This document shows positions 1-9,639 of a stretch of DNA of 18,885 nucleotides, one piece after another; within the stretch, counting starts at the first letter, position 1; each line of letters begins with the position of its first letter. The stretch covers positions 11,241 through 30,125 of the forward strand of contig NWUY0300063813.1 in assembly GCA_004151065.3 (NCBI GenBank), given 5' to 3'. Under the pieces are notes generated by a model, which was given only the letters and a program-made list of their open reading frames with translations, did not search any database and was not told the origin of the DNA. A program made the translations under genes and the position numbers. Source of the DNA: Larix sibirica (taxonomy: Eukaryota; Streptophyta; Pinopsida; Pinales; Pinaceae).

Positions 1-616
1 GTGGAAGCATCATGCTATTATGAATCTAAACCTCTTAGTTTCATTATTACTTTGGGAAATCAACTCTACAGGATACCAAAGGTAGTCCCCCCTACTACAG
101 TGTCTCTCATCACAGCTAACATGAAATGTTGAATAGAATATATCATAGGATGTATTCATGTTCATGAGGATTAGTTCAATGAGATAGAAATATTTATTCA
201 AAATTTCCTTTCCACACTCACCCAACTTCAATCATAACTCTTTGACATGAGCCAAGTAGTCCTCAAATATTTCAAAAGAGAGAGGATCCAAAGAGATCGA
301 CTCTTTCTCAATTAATAAAACCTGACTTTCATCAATATTACCCCACAGATTCTTCAATGTTTCCCAAACTTGATGGGGATAGTCAATCTCACTTGTATGA
401 AAGTAAATATACCTTGAAATGCAAGTTCTAATGTCTCCTATAACCTCATCTATTTTCCCATCAATGACAAAAAAAAAATTGATCATCCTTTGGATCTAGG
501 ATCATAGTCTTCATAAACTATCAAATTGCCTTACTTTTTAGTTAGGCCTCCATATATTATGTGGGTATTCCATAATTTTGACCATTCAAAATCATGAAGT
601 CTTGTTTGGAACCCAT
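1..616 (-). pseudogene. Decayed copia-type retrotransposon gag (N-terminal part)
   Basis: Read on the minus strand from an ATG at 616, the translation follows the usual start of plant Ty1/copia Gag: a short lead-in with FMILNGQNYGI (the F-x-G-x-NY pattern of DUF4219-type starts). The UBN2/Retrotran_gag_2 body follows, with HQVWETLKNLWG, ESQVLLIEKE and LKLGECGKE. In an active element Gag would form the particle that packages the RNA. The frame is broken: there are stops near 560-500, a shift close to the A-run at 471-479, and a break near 231 where two open pieces (486-232 and 231-10) meet. The C-terminal end, including any zinc knuckle, lies off the left edge. The order gag, leader, primer-binding site, LTR on the same strand (down to 1611) supports the call. 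I am confident of the family and not of the lineage within copia. Confidence 0.75.
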
Positions 617-760
617 AATGTTTATCTATAGATCTAAACCCTAATATAGTCTGCAAGTCATAACCTTGATTCAACCAAACATATAGATCTAACTCAATAT
701 AGTGCATCTACATGACAACCTCAAAAGACTTGTTGACAATAGGCTATGACTCAAACCAAT

Positions 761-772
761 AGCTATGATACC
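761..772 (-). other. Retrotransposon primer-binding site (initiator tRNA-Met type)
   Basis: The minus strand reads GGTATCATAGCT immediately inside the LTR end, separated by one base. The standard plant copia site is TGGTATCAGAGC, so this copy has the core GGTATCA and then one G-to-T change in AGAGC. Its position between the LTR terminus (774) and the gag start (616) is where minus-strand priming would occur. The 144 bases between the site and gag (617-760) form the untranslated leader; I see no other feature in it. Confidence 0.75.
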
Positions 773-773
773 G

Positions 774-1611
774 TGTTGGATAATTAGATAATTAGATAGA
801 TCAAATAGCTACGATTACATAAGAAGTGGTTTCAAGAGACATCGTTACAATACTTAAGCATATCTAGCATGGCACAATAGAATAATACATCAAAATTAAC
901 CCATAAATGTATCAAATCCCACCCCTATGTCCTTCAATTTTAAAACCCAAATGGGTTGGATCCATTGGTGAATAGCAAAGAGTTTTTCACTAGTGGGAAA
1001 GGTTGAATTCCTATGAGGTATTTTCCCGAAGCCATCGGATCACCTTGAGTTAATGGTCAAACATGTGGTTGAACCTAGAGAGATTGTATCATGACTCTTC
1101 CACCCATAAGTGGATCAAATACAACCCCCATGTCCTTCAAGTTTTAAAACATATTCTCAACGCACTTCCAAGGTAATATCAATGCTTAAAAATGGATCAT
1201 AGAAAGACAAGAAATTTCAGTAATATTCAATGGAAGAGGTCAATAAAGCAAAGAGTTGAGTCATGGAGAATTTGACAAGGAGTTTTTGTACATGATTAGG
1301 GTTTCCCTAGCCACCGCTCTACTATAATTCCTAGAAACCCTAGATCTATCCATGCTACCCCCGAATATACTTGTGTATGCGGCTAGGACATGCTCATATA
1401 TGCTAGTTGTTGACTAAGTAGTGGAATCTAGTGATCGAGGTCGTAGTGAAGGAAACCTTGCTCAATGCAGTGAAACCATTTTGTTTTCCAACAAGATAAC
1501 AAATGGGTTTTCTCATGAGTGTCATATACAACTAGGATTTCACCCTAGTTACCATCTATTTGTTTGAAATACATGATATTGACCCTATAGGATTTGGCGT
1601 TGTTTCCAACA
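774..1611 (-). mobile_element. 5' LTR of the minus-strand copia element
   Basis: The LTR is bounded on the inner side by the primer-binding site. Its termini are short inverted repeats: on the plus strand it opens TGTTGGATAATT at 774 and closes TTTCCAACA at 1611, so on the coding (minus) strand it runs TGTTGGAAAC...TTATCCAACA. The length of 838 bp is normal for a copia LTR. A second TTCCAACA ends near 1491, giving an alternative outer boundary, but the outer one gives the better terminal match. Only one LTR is in the window, so LTR-LTR divergence cannot be measured. The LTR contains a near-duplicate of 49 bp (listed separately). Confidence 0.6.
899..1150. repeat. Internal 49-bp direct repeat inside the copia LTR
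   Basis: The segments 899-947 and 1102-1150 both start ACCCATAA and share ATCAAAT and ATGTCCTTCAA. By eye they differ at about six positions including one indel, so roughly 88% identity. They lie 203 bp apart inside the LTR. This could reflect an old partial tandem duplication or a duplicated regulatory block; the sequence alone does not say which. Confidence 0.7.
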
Positions 1612-1627
1612 AGAGATCTGTGTGCAT

Positions 1628-3143
1628 AATGCTCCCCTACTATCGTTTTCTTTTTGTTTTTAAATTTTGAGGAATATCGGCTATTAAATGGCTAGTCTAA
1701 AAATGACATATTCAGGATTTCATGCCAATGAATTTAAGAACCTACTTCTCTCTATGGATCCATCAAAAATACCTCATCAATTTCATAGCAAATTCATTAA
1801 ACAGTTGTATGTCATCCCTCAATTGGATTTATCTTCTCCAAATCCCAATAAAAAATATATATTTATGTTCGAACACACTTTAATAAAAATATTTAATGGG
1901 TTATGGCCAAGCCAAAGATATATTGAGTCATGGGTAGTAGAGCATTGCATCTCCAAGACCCAAGGTCAAGTTTTATCTTTTGCTTGTGAGCATGGTTTTT
2001 TAACTTTTTATTTTCTTGAAGGGAATATCACAACCTTCTTTTTCACTCTAGACTCCATTTCATGGGCTCTGAAGGGATGTTCTTAACTCCTTATTCCTTT
2101 GGATTCAGTCCATAATAAAATATTACAGCCACCTTAGCATGGATAAGGCTACCTCATCTTCTAGTAATATTTTGAAATGGTATTTCTCTCAAAACTACAG
2201 GGGAAAAACTAGGTCACTACATTGACTGGAAAAAACCGAAGGGAAACCTGCTCTCTTGTGCCCAAATATATGTGTAAGTGACTTTGGAGAAAGGTCTCCC
2301 TAAGTATCTACAAATCATTATGGATGGATGGTTCCATCATCAATCTATAGAATATGAACAAATATCTTTCAAGTGCATCTCTTATCACAAGTACAAGAAT
2401 TTTGCTAAAACTTCCCAAAGATATAAGAAATACAACCCTCTTCAAAACATCCTCTAAATCCCTACAAGGAATCAAACATATTCAAGATAGTATATTTGAT
2501 GAAGAAAATCTCACACAGGGGGGTCACAACAATCTTATAAAACTCAATAACATATTCCTAAATCAAGCAATAATAGATTTCAAGCCCTTGGGTCTTTAAA
2601 AGATTGAGATAATGAAAATGAGGAAACTAAAGATGATGAAGTTGGAATACAATAAAAACTTGAAGAAGGTATCGATCCATCCAAAATTCCAATGTGCGTT
2701 TCTAATGTAATAGAAGAGGTTAAATCAGTGCAATATACATTTCATAAATATCCTGCAGAAGAAGAGGATCCTCATAGATCTTCAAGTCCCCCATCTTATG
2801 TTGGATTCATGAAGAAAATTCCACAATAGGAAGAAAATCAAATTGGGAAGAAAGAGAAAAAGAAAAAAATCAAATATGGTGTTAGGCCACCAACTCACCT
2901 TGGATTCACCTATATTTAAGGGGAGGAAACTTGCCTATCCCAGCGAATGATCATGTACATTTTTGGCATTCTGATTTGTAAGTAATTTCTAAGAATTTAC
3001 TCTTGTACTAAAGAAACTGAAGGAAAGAGAAATTTTAAGAGAAAGTCCTCAAAATATTATCTATTTTTTGTATCTCTATGATGTTTGGTTTGACAACAAC
3101 CCTATTTAATACAAAATCCTAATTGTTTATGTCCAAAAAAAAA
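1628..3143 (+). mobile_element. LINE-derived insertion with ORF1 and poly(A) tail but no ORF2
   Basis: This segment carries a decayed LINE ORF1 (1688-2925). About 200 bases of AT-rich 3' region follow directly, with AATACAAAATCCTA close to the end, then nine A residues (3135-3143). A short candidate target-site duplication brackets it: TGTGTGCAT at 1619-1627 and TGGTGTGCAT at 3144-3153, the second abutting the poly(A). No endonuclease, reverse transcriptase or RNase H motif is visible, whereas a complete plant LINE is about 6 kb. The element is therefore either an internally deleted copy or a member of a short non-autonomous family. Boundaries are moderately supported; the duplication is short enough to be chance. 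Confidence 0.5.
1688..2925 (+). pseudogene. Decayed LINE ORF1 protein (DUF4283-like, degenerate zinc knuckle)
   Basis: The opening frame (1688-2086, 132 residues) contains FNGLWPSQRYIESW at about residues 69-82 and TQGQVLSFACEHGF after it, which is the DUF4283 pattern of plant LINE ORF1 RNA-binding proteins. A frameshift near 2046 moves the match to FMGSEGMFLTPYSF. Next come WIRLPHL near 2140, GHYIDW, KGLPK near 2292 and the knuckle region at 2374-2415. There the CX2CX4HX4C pattern has become C-X2-Y-X4-N-X4-S, so only the first ligand is left. The tail is acidic and then Lys-rich (2610-2910), as is common for ORF1 C-termini, with several in-frame stops. The product would be a nucleic-acid-binding partner of LINE RNA. 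Start chosen at the first ATG of the open stretch. Confidence 0.65.
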
Positions 3144-3153
3144 TGGTGTGCAT

Positions 3154-3816
3154 GTCGTAGTAATGCAAATGGGATTTAATATCAATCAAAATATGTTGTT
3201 TATCTTTGAATTGGAAGGCAACTTCTTCTCATAATATGTGAGAAATGAACCAAGTTACCATGTTCAAGAAAAATTGGAATGGAAATTTGGTGATATTTTA
3301 TATTTCTTAGGCCTTTTCAAACAAAAGTATTGAAACATTGCTTAAAAAATTATGACGTTGTGATATGGACATTAGATGTTACTAACAAGTTCATTTGACA
3401 AGTACTCAAAAAATTTAATATGTGTGTATTATAAGGGAAATTGAATTTACATGCAATAGGTCTCACTATCGATTGCACACAATAGTTAAGGTAGTGAGTA
3501 CTTTATGATTTTATTAAGTGATGTTTGGCAAAAAAAAAGAGATAAATACAATGAATCAAATGTATTTCTCATAGATACATTGAATCCTTCTCAATTTGTT
3601 GGATATCAATCAAATCATATCTTGATAAAAGCATATGCAAGAATCATGGGAGAAGAAAGATATATGTCGCATGTGGGTTCTATTCCTATTTTTTAAGACA
3701 CTTGATGGTATCAAAGAGAAACCTTACTACATTCAAGTGTTCAAAATAACATCAACTTCATTGTAGTATACGAAGATCGAAATTTTAGAAATGTGTTCAC
3801 ATACACATTGCAATTT
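3154..3816. other. Unassigned AT-rich stretch with a 63-codon open frame
   Basis: I recognise no family here. One open frame on the plus strand (3505-3696, 63 codons) begins MILLSDVWQKKRDKY and is moderately Lys-rich. Upstream in a different frame a stretch with LNLHAIGLTID occurs between stops (about 3430-3465). Neither has enough pattern to assign. Given the surroundings this is most likely old repeat sequence. Confidence 0.4.
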
Positions 3817-4156
3817 TCAATAAAACTTAGACAGATATTTGTGAATCAATGTATATGATTTTATATTTTTTAATATATGGGAATTGACAATATTAATATA
3901 CAATTTATTTTTTTCTTTATTACTTTTGGATAGACCTTTTTGCATTGTAAGGCATTAGATTTTCTAGTATATAAATTTTATAAATAAGTTGTATTCTTAA
4001 ATGAACTATTTGCGATTGCAGTCATCTCATCATATAATCCATCAAGGCACAAAATTATTTTATGACTTTTATTTGCCTATATGAATTAATATGAGTATAT
4101 GAATATGATATGTAATATTTGAAATAAAATCCATGTAAATAAAGATGCACTTCAAA
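3817..4156 (+). repeat. Copy A of a ~290-300-bp tandem repeat
   Basis: The stretch 3987-4152 aligns along its length with 10439-10600. Shared blocks include GTATTCTTAAA, CAAGGCACA, TGATATGT-ATATTTGAAATAAA and CCATGTAAATA-AGATGCA, with near-identity over the last 45 bases. Similarity leftwards to about 3817 is weaker but includes CAATAAAA-CTTAGA, also present at the start of copy C. Copy A ends exactly at the left target-site duplication of the large LINE, so the LINE split an array that once continued into copies B and C. Confidence 0.7.
4144..4156 (+). repeat. Left target-site duplication of the large LINE
   Basis: GATGCACTTCAAA here matches GATGCATTTCAAA at 10300-10312 with one C/T difference. 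The pair encloses a LINE whose 5' end has an ORF1 start and whose 3' end is A-rich, as expected for target-primed reverse transcription. The A-rich bases just upstream of both copies make the left limit uncertain by a few bases. Confidence 0.7.
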
Positions 4157-4192
4157 TCTGAAGGTCAGGGTTTGAGGACTAGGGTTCTAAAT

Positions 4193-5960
4193 ATGGATGA
4201 TGGCGTACAATTGGTAGATTACTAAGAGGACACTCTTTCAAAGGACTAGATATTTGTCTATTCCCATAGTATAGATACATGTGTACAAAGACTCTCCAAT
4301 CCCATTGAGGGGAAGAAGGTTCCTAGTCATAGTTACAAAAAAATTTGGAAAAGTGGTCTAGCGTTTCGGTAGCTTATGGCATGGCTAGACGACCTGCAGT
4401 AGGTACATGCCATGGATCCTATCAAGATCTTGGTATCACGACAAAAACCCCTTGGTTAATGGAGGGGTACAATGATGTACCATTGTTCTTCCTTGAACAC
4501 AATGAACCTATGGTTTTGAAGCTAGCACTATTCATTGATCCTCGAGATGGCAATGTGCTTCATGTTTTTCCCTCTTTGGTCTTTAGTTCAAGGGTAGAAG
4601 TCACAAATTCAAGGTTGGAAGGGGTGGGTTTTTTGGGGGACAAGATAGACAATTTTCATATGCACGATGGTGGATCAATGGAAACAAGGTGAATAGTCCA
4701 AAGAAGCGTTATAAGGTGGTGAAAAGTATGGATGGGGGGACTTCAATTGTTATTGGGAAATATCTTTGTGTTGATTATATTTTGAATCTATCAATAAAAA
4801 CCCTAGTGGGAAAAAATTTTGGGAGGAGGTTTGGGAAGTATTTCATTCATAGGCGGATCATAGAGACCTAGAATGTGATTCTCATATATTGTTCGACCTT
4901 TCATATCTTGGCCCATGGGTGGTTAGGGTTTTTGTCCAACTCTTACGAGGATGTGAATCAAATCCTAAAGGGGTTTTGGTTTCTAGATAGGATGATACTT
5001 ACCCTAAACCATGGCAGCCCCTTTTTGATACCAAAGAAGAGTTTACTGGACACACCCTTGTATGGTTGAAGTTACACAGCATGTTGATGGAACTTTGGTC
5101 TGAACAAGAACTGTGCAATATTGGGAATATTTTGGGTAAGACTCTACTGTGGATGATATTTTTCAGCATAGTCCAGCTCAAACTATTTCCCAAGAAATTA
5201 TGGATCTCAATGTGAGGAATGGTTTATATGAATAAATGCATAATGTATTGGGGGGGTGGAGATATACCCAAAATTTGGATTATACACAAATATCCATTTC
5301 AGGTGCACTAGATGCCATGAATATGGCCATATTGTTTAGGATTGTACTAAGTATTCTACCAAGAAAGTATGGAGAAAGAAAGAGGGGCGAGATTATGGAA
5401 GCAAGGGGGAGGAAATATCTAAGGTGAAGATGGTGATGAAAATTGGTTCTAAGGAGTTTGATATTGGGTCTGGTAAAGAACAAGAGTGTTTGGATTGGAA
5501 TTTTAAGGATGTTGGGGGCACTATGATAGGTGATCACTTGATCCTTCTAATTTTGGGATCAAGTTCAGTATATGGAGTTGATACGGATCCAAAGAGGACC
5601 CTCAAGTGTTCCAATCCACTCCTACTACAAAAAATGTTAATTTTCTTTGTGATATGGACATTCAAAGGATCCTAGTTGGATAGGTTGGTCATTTGGCTCC
5701 CTTCACCTCTGTTGATCCTGGGTCTAGTGATGGTTTAGAACAAGTATCCTTGATTTCCCTTACAAAAGGAGGAGGATTTTATCAACTACATTCTAAGAAA
5801 TGAATTGTCTCTAACAATCTGTTATCTTAGGGGATTTGGGAATATATTTACATAAATATTTGGGGAATTTGATTGTGGGTAGAAATTCAACTCTCAAGTT
5901 GGATTAGGAAAAAGTAGTGAAAGATATTAACCAAAGTGGATAAAGATTGATTATTAGGGC
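4193..5960 (+). pseudogene. LINE ORF1: DUF4283 and CCHC zinc knuckle, disrupted
   Basis: The ATG at 4193 opens MDDGVQLVDY and probably marks the original start, since it is 36 bases from the element's 5' end. The open piece at 4345-4692 is in another frame. The DUF4283 core is seen at about 4800-5150: LVGKNFGRRFGKYF, then GWLGFLSNSYEDVNQIL and GFWFLDRMILTL, then after a frameshift ELWSEQELCNIGNILGK. The knuckle at 5304-5345 keeps all four ligands, C-X2-C-X4-H-X4-C, in FRCTRCHEYGHIV, but an in-frame TAG at 5337 falls between His and the last Cys. The basic, low-conservation tail continues to about 5960, ahead of ORF2. The intact protein would bind LINE RNA as part of the retrotransposition particle. 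Confidence 0.75.
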
Positions 5961-5996
5961 CCTTAGAGCAATCCATGCCCGGTCTCCTGGTCCCTC

Positions 5997-6720
5997 ATGA
6001 AGATACTTTCACTAAATATTCAAGGGCTTTAGGGCCAAGCCAAGAAATTGGCCCTCAAAAGGTTCATTGACGTTGGAAAACCAAAGATAATCATGATTCA
6101 TGAATATATGGGGAACGGGTACCAATTGGTTATGGAATGATTGGGATTTTCTTACAATCGATTCAGAAGGGTTATTTGGTGGGTTGATTACTATTTAGAA
6201 CCTAAATGGATCTCTAATAAACTCTTTTTAACTTGATTTAGGATTATGCATAGAGATTTACATCAAGATCCTAGGTAATCCATGACTCTATTGCATATGC
6301 ATGGTCCATATGAGGACAAACAACAATTTTGGGACAAGCTCTTAAATATGCAATGCTTGAATGTAGAGAACCTTATTACAGGGGGTGACTTGAGACTTTG
6401 AATAGAAGGTAAGTTTGGGGTTCCAATGTTGGGTTTGAAAAACTTGTAGAGTTATATATTGACCACTTTGATCAAGTAGGTCTTGTGGATGTAAGCATGT
6501 TAATATTAGGCCCACCTGGTGCAATAACAATGTTGGATTCGAAGGGATATCCAAATGGATAGATATATTTTTGGTTCATAATTTTCTCTTATAGAATATT
6601 GAAAGGTATAGGTCTTGGATTTGTTTGAACAGACGCTCAAACCACTTTCCTATAATTTTATATGTTGACCATGAATATTCCAAGTCGAGGACTCCATTCA
6701 ATTTTAACCCTAGTTGGGTT
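5997..6720 (+). pseudogene. LINE ORF2 N-terminus: apurinic-type endonuclease domain
   Basis: ORF2 starts at the ATG at 5997 with MKILSLNIQGL, the typical opening of plant LINE ORF2, which contains the conserved Asn; a TAG follows at once. AKKLALKRFI and KPKIIMIHEY keep the Glu of the QE-T region. Further on, HGPYEDKQQFWDKLL (about 6300) and GGDLR match the NVYGP and GGDFN blocks, and KWIDIFLV (about 6550) matches the R-LDRFLV block. The last catalytic motif, normally SDH, reads S-N-H in RRSNHFPI (Asn at 6640-6642), a GAC-to-AAC change that removes a catalytic Asp. The enzyme would nick target DNA to prime reverse transcription. Several frameshifts split the domain. Confidence 0.8.
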
Positions 6721-6950
6721 GCGGAGGAGGAATTTTAGAACTTGGTAAGGGATAGCCAGAAAAAATTTGGCCATGCTTTGGGGGTCTTTGCCTATGAATA
6801 GTTCACCTTGGAATTAAAACAAGTCATGTTTCTTGGGTTGGGGATCGATATAAAAATAGGGATTCTCAAATCTCCAAGGTTGAGAAGGAAATGGAGGACA
6901 TTGTGAATTAATCAATTGGTGGTATGTTTGGGGAGGAGGAATTAGCTAGA

Positions 6951-7075
6951 TTGTTGCCAGATAAGGAAATGGACTAGAGGAAATAAACTAAAAGGAAATG
7001 GACTAGGAGGAAATGGACTAGGAGGGAATGGATTGGATGAAATGGACTAAATTGTTGTTGGATAAGGAAATTGAC
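6951..7075 (+). repeat. 101-bp internal duplication and 14-15-bp minisatellite within ORF2
   Basis: TTGTTGCCAGATAAGG at 6951-6966 recurs as TTGTTGTTGGATAAGG at 7052-7067, an offset of 101 bases. The space between is filled by about six copies of a 14-15-base unit related to GGAAATGGACTAGG (starts near 6965, 6979, 6994, 7009, 7024 and 7038). An offset of 101 is not a multiple of three, so the duplication also shifts the ORF2 frame. The coding match before (GGMFGEEELARLL region) and after (FTNHRKNSNTIWELIDHEG) is continuous with the family if the extra copy is ignored. Confidence 0.8.
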
Positions 7076-7079
7076 ATAG

Positions 7080-8520
7080 TTACATCATAGATTTTCTAAT
7101 CATAGGAAGAATAGTAATACCATTTGGGAACTAATTGATCATGAGGGTTCAAAAGCTAGTGGTTTTCATGATTTGGCTGCATCAGGGTTCCAATACTTCG
7201 ATGAAATCTACAAAAAACTAGATAGGGAAAACATTGATAAGGTCCTTAAGGTGGTCTTCTATTCCCCTAGGATGGTTAATGAGGATACTAATGAAAAATT
7301 GTTCATTCTAGTGTCTAGGGATGAATTACTAACTAAATAATTTTAAGGAGAGGATTTATGAGCCTAATGGGTGGTCAGTGAAATTTTACATTGATTTATT
7401 TAATCTTTTGGGAGGGGATCTATAGAGGGTGGTAGAGGAAGTGAGGGTGAATGTAAGGGTTCCTGGGAGCATAAATGATACATTTATTTCTCTTATTCCC
7501 AAGATTGATTTCCCTAGTTAATTTGATGGGTTCAAACCTATCTCTCTGAGTAATTGCTTATATAAGATCATCTCCAAAGTGATTGATGTTAGAATGAAAC
7601 ATGTTTTGTCTTATTACATTTATGTAAACTGGTTTGGATTCTAGGAGACAGATACATGAGGCCATAGGGATTGAGCAAGAAGGAATTCACTCTATCAAGG
7701 TCTCTCATGAGACTACAATAGTGATCAAATTGGATTTATTAAATCCATATGATATTTTCTCGGTTATAATTGCATGTACTTATAATTCATATTGGTTTCT
7801 CTTTGCCAATGGTCACGTGGATAATGGGTTGTGTGAATTCTACTTCCTTTGTTTTTCTCATAAATGGATCAACATATCCTTTCTTCAATCCTTGTAGAGG
7901 GCTCAAACAAGGACTTCCCCTATCCCTTTACCTTTTCTTACTTGTAGAACAAGTTTTGAGTAGATCAGTCAGTGAAGCAAGGAGAATGAGGACAGTTCAA
8001 GGGCTAACGGTGGGAAGAAGGGGGGCACTTACCCATTTATTTTTTGTTGGAAATTTTCTATTTTGTTTTGGTATTGCAAGAGAAGGTGCCATGGATTCAT
8101 GCTATTGTTCATCTCCAGGAAATGGACACGGGGATGGAGGTAAATGAAGCCAATTTTTCCTTATATGCTTTTTGGCTTGACTAAAGCTCATATAATCGAT
8201 ATGGAGAGATATTTTCCTTTTCGGCACTTGGATTTGAACAAGGGCATCAATTATTTGGGGGAGTCAATATTAAACCTAATTGCTATGGGAAATTTGATTG
8301 GTTGTGGTTGGTATCTAAAATTGAGAAGAAAAAAATATCATCGGCATCTTAGATGGCTATTGAGAGGTGATAGATTGATCCTAGTTAAGTATGTTCTAGA
8401 TTCCATACCAATGTATTGGCATACTCTGTCTCATATACATAAAGGAATTCTAGAGAAGATCAATAATTATTGTTTCAACTTCCTTTGGAAAGGTAGCAGT
8501 GAATATAAAGGGTCTCACTA
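7080..8520 (+). pseudogene. LINE ORF2 reverse transcriptase domain, catalytic site lost
   Basis: The order of motifs is that of L1-type reverse transcriptases. SNTIWELIDHEG and GFHDLAASGFQYF precede the domain. DTFISLIPKID and FDGFKPISLSNCLYKIISK (about 7470-7580) are motifs 1-2. RRQIHEAIGI and motif A, KLDLLNPYD, follow, with Asp codons at 7733 and 7751. After a frameshift, motif B is RGLKQGLPLS (7896-7925). Motif C, normally [FY]xDD, reads F-V-G-N at 8043-8054, so both catalytic Asp residues are gone. Another shift near 8144 leads to INYLGESILN and RWLLRGDRLILVKYVLDSI, then CFNFLWKGSSEYKG, the thumb region. The enzyme would copy LINE RNA at the nicked target; this copy could not. Confidence 0.88.
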
Positions 8521-9460
8521 AGTAAAGTGGAAAAGTTTGGTTGTCTTGGAAGCATTGATGGGTTCGTGGATAAAAAATATTCACCTATTTGGTCAATATT
8601 TAGAAACTAAGTTATTATGAAATGTTATTACAAAGGAAAACCTCTAGAAGAGGATTCTCATCCAAAAGTATATTGATATAGATACTTTGATGGAATGGTT
8701 AAGAAAAGAGAGAAACAGTATTCACAGTGTTCCTAATCAGTGGAAGGAAATGACTATATATTTTCCCATCATTGGATCACACTTAGCTTGGAAGGTTGGT
8801 GATGGGTCCCAAGTCATAATAGGTGTTTATGCACTTATGGGTTGTAGTAGGAACATTTATATTCCTGGTGCTTTGTTCCATCAATTACATCTGATTGGTA
8901 AGGTGACGATGAATATGATTGAGACGATTGAGGAGACTTCTATGTGGAAACAAGGCTGGTTGAGAATTATAGGCATGCCTCTGGAAAGGGATTTTTCTCT
9001 TGTTTTGGAATTGTTTTTGGATGAGCTACATAAGATGCATACCGAGTTAATCACATACTTTGATGAGCTTATTTGGACTTTGAATGAATATGGAGATTCC
9101 TACACTGCCAGGTTTGGATATGTGGCTTTACTTGGTCCTAAGGGAGGTGAGATTCAATGATGGTGGAAAACCTTGTGGAATGTTAGAGCTCCTACGAAGT
9201 CAAAGTTGTTGATGTAGGATAAACTAGAATCCGTTTTAGTGGAAGGGTAGAATGGGGCTCGGTATGTGCTCACTCTATAAATGTAATGAAGAAACTAACT
9301 AAAAGCTTTTTATTCATTTCTCCTTTACTAGTCAAGTCTAGGATGAAGTTGAAGTCTTGTTTAGCTTACAAAATATTTGGAGGGGTGAATCAATGGAAGA
9401 CTATTTTTCATATTGGTTATCTATGAAGGAGTTGAGGTGTTCAAGGCATTTCTCTTTCTA
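8521..9460 (+). pseudogene. LINE ORF2 C-terminal region (post-RT, zinc-binding RT-associated)
   Basis: After the thumb the translation continues as KWKSLVVLEALMGSW, NIHLFGQYLETK and, in the open piece 8687-9160, FPIIGSHLAWKVGDGSQV, followed by GPKGGEIQWWWKTLWNVRAPTKSK across the stop at 9158. This order is the usual C-terminal part of plant LINE ORF2. Downstream (about 9280-9340) CNEETN, KLFIHFSFTSQV matches the zf-RVT-type block around a C-x-x-E-T-x-x-H-x-x-x-x-C pattern, with the final Cys position now Ser (HFSF). The role of this region is not settled; it is thought to help bind RNA. It is interrupted by several stops. Confidence 0.7.
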
Positions 9461-9639
9461 GTATTGTAGGGTATTTGGATTGCAAGGAATTCATTTTTTT
9501 TAAGGGAAATTCCTTCCCTTGTTTCAAGTATCTACTCAATCAATGAATTTACTTTCTCATTATAAGGATACTTCCATTTCAAATACTCCAAGGATTATAG
9601 GACCCTTTAAGTAGATAAATATCATTCATGGGGTTTCTT

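Noticed and set aside
232-486. Stand-alone 84-codon minus-strand gene
   Set aside because: It is one piece of the copia gag; the neighbouring frames continue the same protein on both sides.
2960-3010. GTAAGTAATTT near 2979 as a splice donor after LINE ORF1
   Set aside because: It is an isolated match in AT-rich DNA without a convincing exon before it or acceptor after it.
3350-3500. Resemblance of LNLHAIGLTID to the LxAxG signature of Alba-type nucleic-acid-binding proteins
   Set aside because: Only about five residues agree, stops lie on both sides, and the rest of the domain is not recognisable.
5280-5537. Minus-strand open frame of 85 codons
   Set aside because: It lies opposite the CCHC knuckle and the basic tail of LINE ORF1 and has no domain.
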